A stretch of 64,000 nt of DNA from Priapulus caudatus (GCF_000485595.1 NW_014577085.1:71783-135782); one strand, 5' to 3'; positions 47,431 through 62,590 are shown, counted from the stretch's first letter. The notes: generated by a model not told the origin, from the letters alone. A program made the numbers and translations.

Positions 47431-47689
47431 GGGTATATACTGCTACCACTACCAACCTGTAGTCTACATGTGTTCATTGCTTACTAGCCGCCCACACAAT
47501 TCCTGCTTAAATTGTGCAGGCAGGCGACGCTTGGCCTAGCATCTAGCACCATTGCGTGGTAAAATAACGATGATCGCGACAGAGCGGTATGTTAGTGCGC
47601 GTGGTCGGTGATGCGCGACACGCACGCACGCACGCACGCACGATGGCGGTCGGGGAACATGATGGGGGCCGGGGAGCATGCTCGCTCCA

Positions 47690-47995
47690 CCGTGTGCTGC
47701 ACACAAAGATACACGGGATTGTGTGATGCCACACAGAGATCACACGGCAGTATGTGTGATTGCCACACGCAGCAGGATGCACGCTCCACCGGTGTGATGC
47801 CCACACAGAGATGCACGCTCCACCGTGTGATGCACACAGAGATACACGCGGCTGTGTGATGCACACAGAGATGCACGCTCCACCGTGTGCTGAACACAGA
47901 GATGCACGCGGCTGTGTGATGCACACAGAGATGCACGCTCCACCGTGTGATGCACACAGAGATGCACGCGGCTGTGTGATGCACACATAGAAGCA
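47690..47995. repeat. Minisatellite: two alternating related units, about 58 bp
   Basis: Units of GTGTGATGCACACAGAGATG plus CACGCTCCACC alternate with CACGCGGCT variants. The higher-order period is about 58 bp, over about five cycles. Confidence 0.9.
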
Positions 47996-48064
47996 CGCGA
48001 CTATGCGGGCACGGCGTTATGGCTCGTGCGCCGCACAACAAAAAGAAAAAAACGTACAGCGAGG

Positions 48065-48081
48065 AAATTCGTCGCGACGAC

Positions 48082-48116
<35 letters not shown>

Positions 48117-48118
48117 CA
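48065..48118. repeat. GACGAT repeat
   Basis: Tandem GACGAT/GACGAC units, followed within 250 bp by a GGC-rich run (48304-48343). Confidence 0.9.
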
Positions 48119-48349
48119 GCGGCGAACTAATAGCTTACTGGCGCGAACCGTGCATGTACCATTGAAACAGCGTTCGCTATCCTGGCTGCTGCGAAAGGAA
48201 AAGGGCTTTCAACGCATTCACTCACTCTCTCTCTCACACACACAGAGGGAGTGATCATTACGAACCACTTCACCACGCAGCCAGGTGTACAGACTGTGTG
48301 CGGAGCGGCGGCGGCAGCGGCGGCGGCAGCGGCGGCGGCGGCTGATCAC

Positions 48350-51300
48350 GCAGCCTTTCACCTGGCCGTCTGCAATCAGCGTCGCTGTTTAAGCTGCCGC
48401 CGTGGAGCAGGCGGCCCACCTCGCCGAATTCGGACGTACAGCTGCGTAATCATATTGACAAATAAAGCTATTATGCGGCGCGAATTAATGCAGAGCGATC
48501 GCACACTCGCTGCTGACAATAGGTGAATCTGATTCGTGGCGGATCGACATAAAACACACCTGATGTATTGTTGTCGGATCGAATTCTGTGCGCGCCAATG
48601 GCTGGGACTGCCCTACCTGCACACGGGGGCTTTACGTATAAAGTACACCCGTGCGCGTGGCAGCGGCAGCGGCGACACGGAAGAAAAAATTAGGATTTTA
48701 AATCAATGGCTTAGGTAATTGAGAATGGCCACGCATGTGACTCATGCGGTAAACTACTTTTCGAAGCTCCGGAGGCAAAATTCAAACAAAGCCATTTCAA
48801 CTGCCTTTTTGACAGCCTTAAACGGCAGCGAAGCGCGGAAGGGCTACGCGACAATGTCGAGCAAATTGCCGCCGTCCGTGTTTTCAGTACGACGGCATGA
48901 TTTGTTGGCGGTAAGCAGACGAACGGACAGACCTTACGATAGCCGGCGGCCTGGCAAACACACGTCACAGTGCCCCCCCACCCCCGCTTTATTGGGACAG
49001 GTACGGGGAGGGAGGACGATGAAAATGATCTGATTTTAAAAGCGGTAAACGCATAAAAAAAACGTGCGTAAAGATTGTTTTACATAGACATTAGACACAT
49101 GCCTCGTTTAAGTGATGCGCACGTATATCCGAAGTCCGATAAAGCAGGGACCACTGTACTATAGTCACGGTATCACACGCAGCGAACGACATCGGATGAG
49201 AATGCGCCGATGTTTGTCATGCACCTCCTCACCGGGAGGCTGTCGAACGTGCGCGTCCGCTACCAGCTCGGCAGCAGTCGTATTCCATCCGGCACCCCGC
49301 CTTAGTGTAAGCCATTCGCCTTACAAATAATAAGCGCGGTGAGATTAGTTTGGACCTGCGTCCATATATGTATAGTTAGTATACAATACCGCCCGCCGTT
49401 ACCTGAGCCGTGCGGTGCGCCCGCGCTGGCTCCACCTATGACACAGGCCCGAGGCCCGCACAAAGCACTACCCTGGGTGTCTCTGACAATGTAAACTACA
49501 GGGGCACTTCCTTGACAAAATATGGCCGGCACAGTTGCATTTAGCTGGGTAAATATACACAGCGACAGACAGCGCGAAGAATGATTCCATGCGCGATCAT
49601 GTGGCGTCTCCAGCAGATGACAGACAAGCAGAAACACCTGCCTCCCAGCGAGGAGGTTTGACAAACGCTTCTGCAGCATTCGGCCTCGATGGAGAACGAA
49701 AGGAAGAGCCGACAAAGAAATGAGAAGAAATACCGACACAAATAGCGATAAACCTAAATTAATTCAGTTAATATTATTCAGTTAGTTTTAAATCAAGTTA
49801 ATATCAGGGATAAATTAAAGAGTTGATTGGTAGGCGAGTATAGGATATAAAGATAGATGAAATACGAAAAACGTGGAAATGATTAACAATAATATAAACA
49901 ACCTGGCAGAAAGGACATCGCATATTAGACATCACAAATATCATAGCTCTCCTTATAGTTGCACCAGCTGACACACGGTGAAAAAACATGATGGAATCGA
50001 AGTCGCTAAAAACGAAACAGTTGTGGAGATAAATGATAGGCAACAAATTTGAGCAGAGATGCTGCAAGCATATGGAATTATGGATGCGCCAGTCACACAC
50101 AGATGGCTTTCGAAGTCACACCAACGCCACATTAGCACTAATTCTTGTTAAACACCTTTATAAGCCCCAGCTATTAACTTAAAAAGCTAGCCAAGCGTGA
50201 CAGATTACAACACTAGCAGGCACTTGCTTCGTCTCTACACTTCCTACCGGACGTATCCATGGCTCATACGCAGCTACGTGCTATTTTTACAGTCAGTGAC
50301 CCCGTACTTATAACAGTAGGTAGTGTTTGCTCTACAAAAAGACCACTGGTCAACAACTAGTGTACACGCACACCGTATAGGCGTCAGGAACAGCGGCGCG
50401 ATTCCTTCTCACACGTTCTCTCACGCGTAAGGAATTTATATTATAAACCACCACGATATGCTTGCTATTTGAACTTCACAACATCGGCTGTTGTTTTATA
50501 GCATTGGTGCAGTGATAGGAAGATTCGGCACGTAGACATGTGTAGATGTGGACTCATTCTCGGTCAACAGTACAGACGAATAAGAGACGCGTGCGTAAAG
50601 TAATCACGTATTTACTCCATGTACGTCCATTGTAACTTCAAACAACGAACGGCAATCATCCGTTGCCGATGCACGTGAAATTTCCTCTTGTGATATTCAC
50701 GAAATAACAGCATAGAAATTAACAATTAGAATAGCATTTATTTACAATTTACATTGAGATTCTGACTCAGATTAAATAGGTAGTCTTTGTGCGAAAGGCA
50801 AGCGAGCATTGTGTGCGAGAATGTACAGGAAGCGGCATATTATAGCTTGACAGCTGGCATTCAGTAGAATGTAATTTTTTCATTTTATCCATTATTACGA
50901 GCGGAGTGAGAACCTTGGATGTGTTAATAGCGATACGCTCGCAGCAACGAGCGTCTGCGCGTTTCCTCACACGCTATAACATTCCACAATAAAACAGGCC
51001 TACTTCTGTACGAGCGCATATGCACGCCATAGCTAGCATTATTAATAATAATAGCATTGTTTAATACGACCATCATCATTTTCTGCCGGAAATTTCTTAC
51101 AAACCATCGGATGTGTTGCCCAGGGCAGCTAGCCGACCGCATTAGCAGCAATTCGCTGCGGCCGGCTTTACATGTAAGATTTCATCTTGGCACATAATTC
51201 CGTTCAGACGGCCGGAGCACACAGCAGAGAGAAGGAAGCCTTTAGCCGGGAGCAACACATGTTTCCCTATTATCCCCGGCCGGGCGCTAGCCAAGGTAAA

Positions 51301-52820
51301 TACACGCCCGCTGATGAAGTGGGATCATCGCGGCTGAATCCCTGCAGTGCGATTAATGAGCACCGGAACAAAGCCGAGCTCTATGCGCCCGACAACCTTG
51401 TGCTGGTTTCAACCGTCCAGCAGGGCAAGCCAGCAAGTGTAGGGACGGCCGGTATATACACAGTAGTGTAGGGTCGGCCGGCTAGTATAGACCGACAGCA
51501 ATGCATGCACATCAGTAGTGCCGAGCATAGGGAGTGCAGAGAACAGGGAAGATGCCCTCCCAATCTGTACGATCGAGTATCGGGCTCAATCAAACATAGC
51601 GCTATAATTCTATCTCAGTCATCAAAGGTTGATTGACTGCTGATGGCGAGTACGTGGAGAGCAGTACTGTAGGACATGCTCAAACCTCACGCTCTCGTAC
51701 ACCATGAGTGCCCTCCTGATTAAAGGACGACGTCTCCAGTGGCCCGCGGTGTTTACCGATGAATAACACCACCACTGCGTAGTCTGCGACGAGCGCTGCG
51801 AGCTGCTTCTGTTGTTCCTCCTCTCTCCTCTTCTGTTTCACTGGTCCAATTCTCTAGAACAACGAGTGCTGGCGCTGTGAGGGTTTGTGGGAGGGGATCA
51901 ACGCGCAGGCATCGGCCTGCAGGACGGAGGTCCGGCATTGACAGCTCCGTGATCAATCAGCTTTTGATTACCGGGCTGTTGCTCGGTCGGCTTTGTGCCG
52001 AGAGGAAAGGATAAGAAACGGCAGCGGCGTCTATTTGGTGCGAAATTCCAGCTGCTAGACCCTCAAGGACATGCGCTCGGTTTAACTAGTGATCATAAAA
52101 TCCGAAAAAATCTCGAAATGACCTGTACGGACAAACGCGCGTGCATATTTCTATGCAAAACAACGCGAAACAAACACCGCGGAAGGTCGGTCACGCTCGA
52201 GCGTCTACGAAAGCGGACAGGTTGGATCCGTTTCGGGCTACCGTGCCAGCGGGCCACGGTAGCCGGGCAAACTAGCACTTGCCGATTAACAGGGAATTCA
52301 CAAAGCGGGGTGCGTGCCTTCTGTATGCGCGTCTTATTGAAACACGGCGCGTAAATTGTTGATGCTCGATGCGCGCGGTGTTACCGTCACCTGGCGACGC
52401 TTCCCTGTGTTTGCGTCGCACCTCCTCCTATACCGCCGCCTCCGCAGTCACGGCATTACTTACATAAATATTTGTGAAACTACAAAGAAACACGCGAGCT
52501 GTGTCTGCTGCTACCGTGCCATCTTTGCGAAACATCTCTACTCGGAGTTAATAAGTTGCTATCTCACTGATAAGACGGTGAATGGCGGCCATGTTTTCAA
52601 GTTTGCGTAAGGGCTCTACTACAAGCGTAGGCCTATTGCCACACGGCCCGGTCCATTTCCTCATTCTCAGAATATAGTGCCGAATCTAAAGCGTATCTCA
52701 CAGGGCGTGATTTCCGCGCTTGTTCTATATGCCTCAAGGCCGTATACGTAGCAACCTACATCTCTCCTAGTTTATCTGACCGCCTTTCCTTTACAATGTC
52801 GTAGTAAAATCTGTATAAGA
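48350..52820. other. Unassigned sequence, no gene recognised
   Basis: No exon or repeat structure stands out. Open frames are short and have no family similarity. Conserved non-coding elements are possible but cannot be judged without comparison. Confidence 0.4.
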
Positions 52821-52824
52821 TCCT

Positions 52825-52955
<131 letters not shown>

Positions 52956-53179
52956 ACTACTTCGTCACGATTATCGCCGCAGTTCCCCGCGTGCTCACTC
53001 TCACTCTCTCGCCTCCTCTTTCTCTCTCCCCACCTCTCCACCTCAATTTCTCTCTCGCTCTATCTCACAAACTCTTAACTCTCGGGTTACACAGGCCTTT
53101 GAGGTTTCCCATAAAAAAACACATTTAGAAAGCAGAGAGATTTGTTTGTGTATCTCGCAGTCGGCATTCGGCGCTCGCA

Positions 53180-53615
53180 AGCAGCATGGCGGCGACCACC
53201 ACCATCCCCACCATCACCACCATCCCCACCATCACCAACATCACCACCACCATCACCAACACCACCATTACCACCATCAGCATCATCACCACCACCACCA
53301 TCACCATCCCCACCATCACCATCACCATCACCATTACCACCATCCCCATCACAACCATCACCAACATCACCAACACCATCACCATCACCATCACCACCAT
53401 CCCCACCATCACCACTATCCCCACCATCACCACCACCACCACCACCACCACCACCACCAACACCACCATCACCACAATCACCAACAGCAGCAGCAGCAGC
53501 AGTACCAGCAGCAACAAGTAGTAGCAGCGATGGCAGTAGCAGCACCCGCAGCAGTAGTAGTAGCAGCAGCAAGAGCAGTAGCAATCGCAGTAGTCGCAGT
53601 AACAGCGGCATCAGT

Positions 53616-53655
<40 letters not shown>

Positions 53656-53700
53656 CCAGCAACACCACCACCAGTAGCAGCAGTAGCAACAACAGCAGCA
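53180..53700. repeat. CACCAT / CAC tract passing into a CAG tract
   Basis: Imperfect CCATCACCA units (53190-53465) run into CAG/GCAGTA units (53478-53700). All six frames are open over parts of it. No splice or start signal supports a protein. Confidence 0.93.
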
Positions 53701-56700
53701 GTGTATGGGGGGTTTACTACCACACGCTGTGGCCGCGCGAAGTGTGCTTGGAAACACGAGCGAGTTGTTGACTTACGGCGGAGTGCTCGATCTCGACATA
53801 GGTGGCAGAGCGCTCGCTGAATGACAGACGGGCGCGCATCATGCCGAGATGCCAGATGTACGTGTCACTGCGCACACACACACACAGGGAGACAGAGAGA
53901 GAACAAACTGAACGCGTCGTTGACCAAGGTGCCTCCCATCTAACGGCGGATCGCGTTTCGGGAAAACACGAACCGTTTACATTACAAGTTGCCCTCGCGT
54001 GGCCCTTCCGTGTGTAAATCTTAGGCGCAGATCAAAACAACGCGGTAGCCACGTAGTGTGCTGCTTTCTTATTACACATTTTTCAAACGCAAGTATCCCT
54101 AGGTAGTACCTATGCTGTGTTGCCATCGAATTTTCTCCTTAATCTTCCTTGATCATAGGATCCATAGGATTCATATCGTCCTATCATTAGGTCAAAGTTC
54201 AGAACACAGTTCGGTTAAATGCTTTCAATTTTTAATTACCTGAACATTTACACTAACATTCACACTAAAATAGTTTACGTCTTTAACGTAACTTTTAATA
54301 GCTATTTACTATTATTTTATTATTTTACTAAATTCATAACGCAACATGCTATCATACGAAACGCATAAACCAACATATTTTTGCAGATGATTAACATAAA
54401 GAATGCATACTAATTGCACCCTCACATGTCGGCAGGATCCCATAGGCTGCCGAAAGAATTCCCCACAGTAACTGCCAGTGCACCACAAGTTCCTACGGTT
54501 ACACTTTTTCATATCGTAATTCACGCAACAGACTGCCGGTCATTTAGCGGCAGGTATGCAGATTTAATTAAGTCCGAGTAACAACGATCGTAAATGGAGT
54601 ATAGCCAATAATTCGAAAAGTCGACAGCAATCCCTCGCCAGACACGGCGCACATGAATCTCCCCGTTCGTAACGCCATCATCGCGCAACAGTCTCAAGCC
54701 GGCCTGTCTGCATATATCGCCTGATTGAATCAACACCTCGGAATCTCGGGCAGATATTCTCAGCATTAATCATTCACGACTGGCAGCGCCGTGATTGAAA
54801 GAGGCGGTGTCTACAACCCTCTCCATAATTAATACCTGCGTTCGGCGTTGAACAGCGGCAGCGTAAATGCACACTGCTTTACTTCAAGTAATCTCTCTGC
54901 GGGCGCGATCGCCGTGCCAACTGTTCTCATCGGAGGCTGATGAACGCCCCACGAGCTGATAGGCAGCAGCGGGAGGGATTCACGACTAACGACACGCTAC
55001 GACAAAAAACACCGTTACATACGTAAACTTCGCATGCATGCGAATCTTAAATAGAAATCTTAGCAGAATGTTCTCTAGCTGAGATACGGCGGATTCTGAC
55101 GAAGATGGATAGGATTCCGAGCGAAACGAGAGATATCCAGATGAGAAGTGCTGCTTAAGAACTTGTGAGGTGGCATACAACATGAACCGAGATGCGTATG
55201 AGCAAGCGATATGCTCAGCACTGTGCGTGACACACCTTGTTTACTTTTAGCGACGTATTGTAGTCTGAAGAACACAATGATTAGTGCACAGATGCAGCGA
55301 GTGCAATGTTGATGAGGTAATGATGAAATGTATGAAAGTTAACGATTGAATGATAGCGATATCCCGATTTCTGCATGCAATGCGTTTACGTGTTTATCAT
55401 ACATATATATATTACTGTCGTCATTTACTGAATTTTCAAGATTACAGTATGATCCGGCTATAAATTAGAAAATAAATATCTTAGAATATTAATAGGCTTT
55501 CCAAGCTATCTCCTAAGCAGTTAGCGTGACGTGCAGTTTAGAACGACAAAATAACAGCCCCGCAACCCTTCATCAACAAGCGCGTGATATACGTATCCTT
55601 CAAATAAGATGAACCGCCATGGTTAGCACCACCTACTTTTGGGTGCCAACAATCAAGGTTGCAGTGGACGGGCAGATAAGGAGAAGCGGGGATGAATTCG
55701 TCACTCTCCCACTCTCTCGCGCTCTCTTATTTCTCTCACTCTCTCACTGAAAGCGCCTCATCGAAATCTCCAGTTAAGCTTTATCCAAGAACTCACAAGG
55801 AAATGAAACAGAATGCCCACGTATTACGTGGAGACGCAAGGTTGAAGCGGATGAGGTGGCAAACCAGACCTGGCATGAAATGATCTGGAAAGGCCCGTAT
55901 AAAACAGAGTGCGAGGAGAGTAGACGTCGATGGCCTATGCTCCCCTAGGCGCGATGGGTAAATAAATAAGTTAGTGCAGATTATTGGAAGCCGGCAACGC
56001 TAGAGAAACGATTCGAGAGTGAGAAAGACGTTGGAAGATGATAATTCCTGCCCGCAGGGAGGGAATATCAACTTGTTCCTCAACATCCTAATGGCTTACG
56101 TAAGTTTTGTGAAGACCTTCGTGCCATCGCTTAACACCGTGTTGAGCCCACACTCGATTAACACATGCCGAGAGACGACTATAGGCACTTACACGAAGTC
56201 CTCGCCAAATGGAAAGCGCGGGTCGTTAAAAACGCTCGTGTTCGGGATAGAAGCTATTAGCGAGTTTGAACAGCGAGGAAACGAGCAGCTCGCGGCCATA
56301 CACACATACACAACCTGCTATCCTATTAGATAGCCGGTCGCCATGCAACTGTGTTTGCTTCAGATTTAGCCAGACGTACCCGCGTGTTTGCCGATTGGTT
56401 TTGAGAACGCAAGGAAGAGACAATGGTACGGGGATGCGATACGGCCGTGAGCAACACCTCCCTGTCATTCTAAATGCGGACGGCAAACAGATAATATCGT
56501 CGTTTATTCTGCGTCTGTTCGGCCGAGGCGGGGCCGCGGCGCGAACAAATTGACCTTCCCATGGCGCTGGGAGAGATCCGCGCGCGGGCTCGTGATTTAT
56601 AAGATGTGCGACGGGCGCGTTTTGTTTCGAGATAATTTACGGTGCCGTTGCACTTTCTTAATTGGCACGGCGTGTCCGTAATGGTCGTCGTCTACCTGGG

Positions 56701-58460
56701 ATGGTGTATTGTTCCAACATCGCATCAATTATGTTAGCGACAACGCAAGGACAGGTAGCGATCGGGGTGCTGGTCCGACACGCCTATAGCATGAGAGATG
56801 ACCTAATCATGGACTCGCGTTATACAGTGAACAAGTATGTAGCGATTGTCATCTCTACTAGCGAGTAATTAATCAGGCAGTATTCAGTGGTGCTACAGGT
56901 TAAGGACCGAATGAATGAGTGCAAAGATTGAGCAGTAAGGGTAGATGGCAGTTGGTGGGGGGGCGCACAATTCCCCGAAAATGCATAAAGCGTGGAGCGT
57001 GAACAGCCCTATAACCTATCCACTGAACTTTCATCAATTCGGCGACCTCTCAGAATAAAGCGAAAATCTTAATGGCGGCCATATCTCAAGTTCTTAACTA
57101 TGCATCACATGCCGTAAAAAGGCACATCACAATGGTGAATACACGGGCCAGTAGTTCCCATGCGACCATCACCATTTCCTTAAACGCATGCCAGATAAAG
57201 AGAGCACTAACAACATGCAAACCAATTTTTTAACAGACACAAAGGTGTGCACATGGGCGACTGGTTCGTATAAAAGGTGTGTGGGCCCGCTGCACACACC
57301 ATCATCATGATTTCATCCGGTCGCTTTCTAGATGAGCAAAGCAACTGCGCCGCGAGCATGCATAATAATTTAAATAAAAAACGTTAAAATGAAAGGGTGT
57401 TCGGCGAGAGACGGATGCACACCGTGCGGTGTTGATGCTGTGTAATAATCAGCGATCGCATGGATATGCCACGTACGCACGACGATGGTCGGTACACAAA
57501 CGCGTGCGAATATCACACGCAGTCGAGAGCGTATCGTGTAGACGCAGGATGCGCGCACCTTCTGAAGTCTACCCGTATAGACAAACCTGTATAGCGCACA
57601 CACGACGTGTTGCAATTACGCCGTGAAAAGACCACCATTCTGCTCTCAACTCCTTCAGGCGGATGCGCGCGGCCCCCGCGCAGGCACACGTGTTTACTCT
57701 CGCAAATACGCGCCATTATGGGGAGGTGGCTATCCCTGAGCGGCGGCGGCGGCGGGGGGACGTGACTGCGACACGACTACCGCGGCTGAAGCGCAGCGCC
57801 GCCAAAATGAAGTCGTTGTGCCTGATGAAAAGGCGCGCCGTCACCGACGTGCCCGGCAGAATGCGGGAGTAGGAGGGCGCGCCCGCCCGCCCGCACGCCC
57901 GCACGCACGCACGCACGGTGACAGGCCCTTCTGAAAGATAAAGGCGTGCCGACTACACTCGCGGTGATGGGCGAAAGCCAGTCCGTATAGGTTCCCGCCT
58001 ATACCACATATTTAGATATATGGGGAGAAGTAGTCGAGCATGTGAACCACGGTGAGGGATGCGTAAGGCCCTATGCTGTACTTTAATATCTTAACCACAG
58101 ACAGATGGAATAGCGGAAGATGTGACTGCAGCCATTTTTTTCGGTTTATATACAAGATGAGGAATTCTCAATCGACGGAACACGGACCTAAAAACTAACT
58201 TCTTATACACGTAACACATCCCTGTTATCATTCATTATTAGTATTGCAATAAATAAAATACAATAAAATCAATGATCAAACTCGTGTCCGGCTTCACAGC
58301 ACATCTCCCTACAGGAGGAAATATGCATGCTGGCAACCACTTGCAGGGCAGGAGACCATGATCATAATTATTTACACTGACATGATATACGCGACCAAGG
58401 TTAAGTGCACTATAACAACAATTTCTCCTCCGTGGCAGATCGAGGGCCGCTAACTCAACA
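53701..58460. other. Unassigned sequence, no gene recognised
   Basis: Mixed-GC unique sequence. No exon, RNA gene or repeat family recognised apart from short CACG runs near 57890-57915. Confidence 0.4.
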
Positions 58461-58474
58461 TGTATACATATCAA

Positions 58475-58525
<51 letters not shown>

Positions 58526-58545
58526 TATATATATATATATATATA
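58475..58545. repeat. TA microsatellite
   Basis: (TA)n with one TTAATA interruption. Confidence 0.97.
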
Positions 58546-59339
58546 GACGAGCGATGATGGGAGAATTCCGCACCAGGGTCTGGTTAACGTCGTCGGAAAG
58601 CAGTGGCTACACAACCTGTTATTACTTACAACTATACACAGCCAGCCTTAAGGTGGGCTAACGTCAGTAGGAAATTGCGCTCAATGACTAGCACGTGTGG
58701 AATGCAATCAGATGCATCCCGCAGCAGCCCGCTTCTAAGACAAACGGCGGCCATGTTAGCAGGGGCTTACACGCTGTGTCATCGCCGGACACGCGGCATT
58801 ACGTAACCACGACAGGACTTCGCACAGGTTACAAATAGTTCCGTGTCGCTCGTCGGCGCCCATGAAGAATAACAGGAAGTCATACACGCACGCATGCCGC
58901 CCGCGCGCAGCGCGCGTACAGCGCGATCAACGACAATTCTCTTCTGCCTTATCTGATCGTATTTTGCTGCCCGCTCCAGTTTCAAAAATACCGCGGCTCG
59001 CCAAATCGCAAGAGAGCATGTGAAGATGTTGTTTTAGTGCGAGTAAATACATTTCTGGTTATAAGCTCGTCAGCAATAATCACACACTCTCCTCGATTTA
59101 TGTCGACATTCAACATCTGTATGAGCATTGAGCAACGTCGACCTCGCCGCTGTCATCGTTCGTTCGCATCGAGTCACTAATCAAGAAGGATGGCTTTACA
59201 TTAAAGACGAACGAAATCTTTACGAGAGTGCACGTCGTTACGGGGCAATAACTGACACTTGGCGCCCGCTAATAGACGTTTAGAGGCGGCATTACAGCCA
59301 ATCGCTCCCGTCCTGTTGACTTTTCCCGCCGAACCATCT

Positions 59340-59490
59340 GCACACACACACTCTCTCTCCACACACCTCACTCCATACTCTCTCCTCTCACACACCACCA
59401 CACACCCCTCACACGCACGCACGCACACACGCACGCACACACGCACGCACGCACGCACGCACGCAGGCACACACACACACACACACACAA
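59340..59490. repeat. CA / CACG microsatellite
   Basis: CACACA and ACGC units. A second, weaker CACG/CA patch lies at 59775-59835. Confidence 0.93.
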
Positions 59491-62109
59491 ACGTCTCTGC
59501 GAGTTAAGTGCGTCTAGCGGTAAATGCAGGCACGCGGGCAGCAATTCAAACTGCAGACGCGCACGGTCTCGGCGACTAATTGCGCCGAGTGGTAATGTAG
59601 GCAACAACTTCCACGAGAAGACACGACTTTTTTACTTAGCAGGCGCGATTACTAGTCGTTAAGCGAGAGAGCGAGTCGTATACGCGCGCGAGTGCTGCCG
59701 TAAACGTTAATGGCGAGGCAAGTCCGAATTCCGACAATCGCACGCCGGGGATAAAGCACCCGGCGGCCAACACTCCACACACACACGCGTACACTCACGA
59801 ACGCACACACATACACACACGCACGCACACACACGGCCTTCAAATCCGTGGCCTCCAGGCATTAATCGCTAATTTTAATAAGCACAACACAACATCAACT
59901 GTATCGAACCGAGGATCGGGCGGCGCGGGGATAATGCACGTCCACGTACAGTGCACAGGTACGTATATACGTATATGGACGAGGGGGCGTCTGAATGGCA
60001 AGCATGCCGATAGCGTCTCAAATCAGACACGCAGATCTGGCTAACTAAATCTCTCAATAGCTGGTGTTCGTACGTGCTCCACATCGTAAATATCGTGTGC
60101 GCGTCGATTCAGAGGCGATGGTCACGGTTGCAGCCTACGCCTGAGATACGAGAACGACGCACACACACCACAGCAACGAACTGCTAAATATTTATGACGC
60201 GCGTAAAATATAATGTGCTGATTTTAGAATAGATAGCAGGCCGCTTTACTGACGCAATTTTTTCCACTGTATTACGTCTTCATCTGTCACCCCACTGCCC
60301 ACGCAATCTCAGGATATACCCACGTGCACTACCTAATATGCTGTAATATGATGAATATACGTGTTTACTGCGTATTCCTTGGTAACAGACATGGCGAGGT
60401 GTGATTTGATATATTGCAGGATACGGTGCCGTCGACGCGTCACATAGTAACCTATAGCAGGAGGGGTAGACTAGTATGGAAAAGGCTCGTACTACACACA
60501 ACGAGCATTCGACAAAGAGACGGAGAACCCAAAGCTACTACGGCGTTGCCAGCAGGTAGAACACATGCGCAAGCAGAGCACAGAAAAGAAACGGCGAGAA
60601 TGCTTAGCACACCTGATCTTTATTTTCTCGTTACGGCCCGGAAAGCCAGGATGTGGCCAATGCCACGGACCATGTGCCCGCAGTTGCACCGACGCGGACA
60701 ATTCAGCATGTCCTATTATGATATTCATCTCCATCATGCCACGGTACAACGCTAATAGTGGCAGATGTTGATAGCTTACCTGGCGTCCAAACAGGTTTCG
60801 AGTGCCATCGTATGGGCATCTATAGCATCGCCTTAACAAGCTACGAGGCCTGGCTGAAAGAGTTGCGACGATTTGCATTTATCATTGTCGCGTTGGAGCA
60901 ACGACGAGTCTCATTATACGTCGTCTTTAACTCGTTAATAAGCCGAATAGCCAGTAGTGCTTGCTTGCGTGCGTGTGTGCGTGCGGGCATCTGTGCTAAA
61001 CGCCTGAAGCCGTGATTTATAAGCCCACTCTCAGAATATTACTGCTGAGGATGAGGATCCTAAGAAAAAGAGTAAAAAACGAGGCGAAGAAAAACCTACA
61101 TCTCCCGACCGTAGTAGACCTGTCACAGTCGGAGAAAAAGTGCAGATGCATATATGCTATTTTAATCCCGAGCAGAACGAAACCCGTGCAGCTTCTTTAT
61201 GTTTTTCTTCCCATTCAGCACGTGTGATTAATTACCAGGCAGCCCCACGGCGCTATGAAACGCCACCTAGCAGCTAGCTGGTCGTTAAGATGCAGACGAA
61301 GAGCGCGGCGCTGCGAGCAGCACGACAAAAAAACATTCGAGGAAAAAAATGGCCACCATTTAACAGAACAGGTGTGACATTCTTCAAATGAACTACTCCT
61401 AATTGGCTCGCAATTTTCACTCTCGACAGGACTTAAAAAATGAAGGGTCCATCATCTCCCTTTCGAGTTCTCCTCGCATTGGCGCAAAAAAACGTTTCTA
61501 ATGCCTTAATGGTCATGAATCACACGCAGAGGATAATATCACTAAGAAATGCTAGCGCGAGCTAGGGTGCGCGGACACGCGGACCTGGGAACCGTGTGCA
61601 CACACAGACAGAGACGCGTCGGCTATTAGTGTAACAAAGACGCTGCGAGACATAATAGCAGTCGGCTCCTTGCCGCCTGACAAACAGGATCTCGCGAAGA
61701 GGCAGGCTTACTCACACCGCCATCAGGCGCGGAGAAACTCTCGCATTGTCTGTTTACGACCGCGTGCGATTCGCGTCTTTTTTCATCGGCACTATGCACA
61801 ATATTCCTGAAAATAACTCGTATAAGCGGCCAAAAATCGATAACTGGACCAAGCTGCCTATATTTATACATATATGTGTGTGTATGTGTGTGTGGTTCAG
61901 GTCACAATGCCCACCGAAGTTGACACTGAAACAAACTAAAGCGGGTGTAATAATTCATTGTTCTAGAAACTGTACGGCTGCGTGCTTATAGATTTGATTT
62001 TGATAGAAACTTAGTCATGCAAGAGAGCGTGTGTAACGGAGCTGCGTCGATATGTAGAGTAGGTAATTACAGAATTACAGAAAACTATCATTGGTAAAGT
62101 AATCTTCGG
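59491..62109. other. Unassigned sequence, no gene recognised
   Basis: No coding exon or clear repeat seen apart from the weak CACG patch near 59800. Confidence 0.4.
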
Positions 62110-62114
62110 ATGTT

Positions 62115-62590
62115 TGTTGGGAAGAACACCGGGGTGGAAGCTCTCAGAATACAGGAAGTACGCATGTGAAATCTACACGTGAGTATAGAACGTGATTGGT
62201 AAAGTCCATTTCAATATTATACGGTTAACCCGACACCTTGGTGACAGCCTAAGCACGTGCAGACTGAATGGTCTTGCACATGCAGGAAATAAGATGACGT
62301 CACCCAGCAGTTGTATATATACGACACACCTCGGAAGAGGAAAGGGTTGGTCGTTGGTTGTGTCGTTCTCTCGCTGTGTACGCACGCATACCGACGAGGT
62401 TGAAAGAAAAGACAGACGGACTGAAAGACTGACTGACGGACTCAGAGACTGACGGACGGACAGACGGGAAGAAATATATATATTGGTAACACACTTATCT
62501 GGACTCTTTGCCACGATTGTACTGTGGCTGACAATAAAATTACTATGCGTGGAAAACTTCACTCATCGAGTTGTGTTTGATCATTGATGT
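62115..62590 (+). promoter_or_regulatory. Promoter-like / solo-LTR-like segment
   Basis: In order on the plus strand: a CRE-type TGACGTCA (62295-62302), a TATATATA box 12 nt later (62314-62321), a GACGGACT-rich stretch (62405-62465) and AATAAA (62533-62538). A TATA box about 215 bp before a polyadenylation signal is the layout of a retroviral-type LTR, and TGTTGGGAAG near 62115 could be its left end. I could not confirm a TG...CA end pair or a target duplication. It may equally be a promoter. Confidence 0.3.

Noticed and set aside
47690-47995. Possible CRISPR-like array of regular repeats
   Set aside because: Units are directly tandem without unique spacers, and the genome is eukaryotic. It is a minisatellite.
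49302-49741. Hydrophobic minus-strand frame as the receptor's signal peptide
   Set aside because: It opens with GTG or TTG and not ATG, and it has no suitable phase-1 donor after the hydrophobic stretch.
53087-53820. Overlapping frames of about 200 residues with poly-Ser, poly-Pro or His-rich products
   Set aside because: All derive from the CACCAT and CAG repeats. No splice sites, start context or domain supports them.
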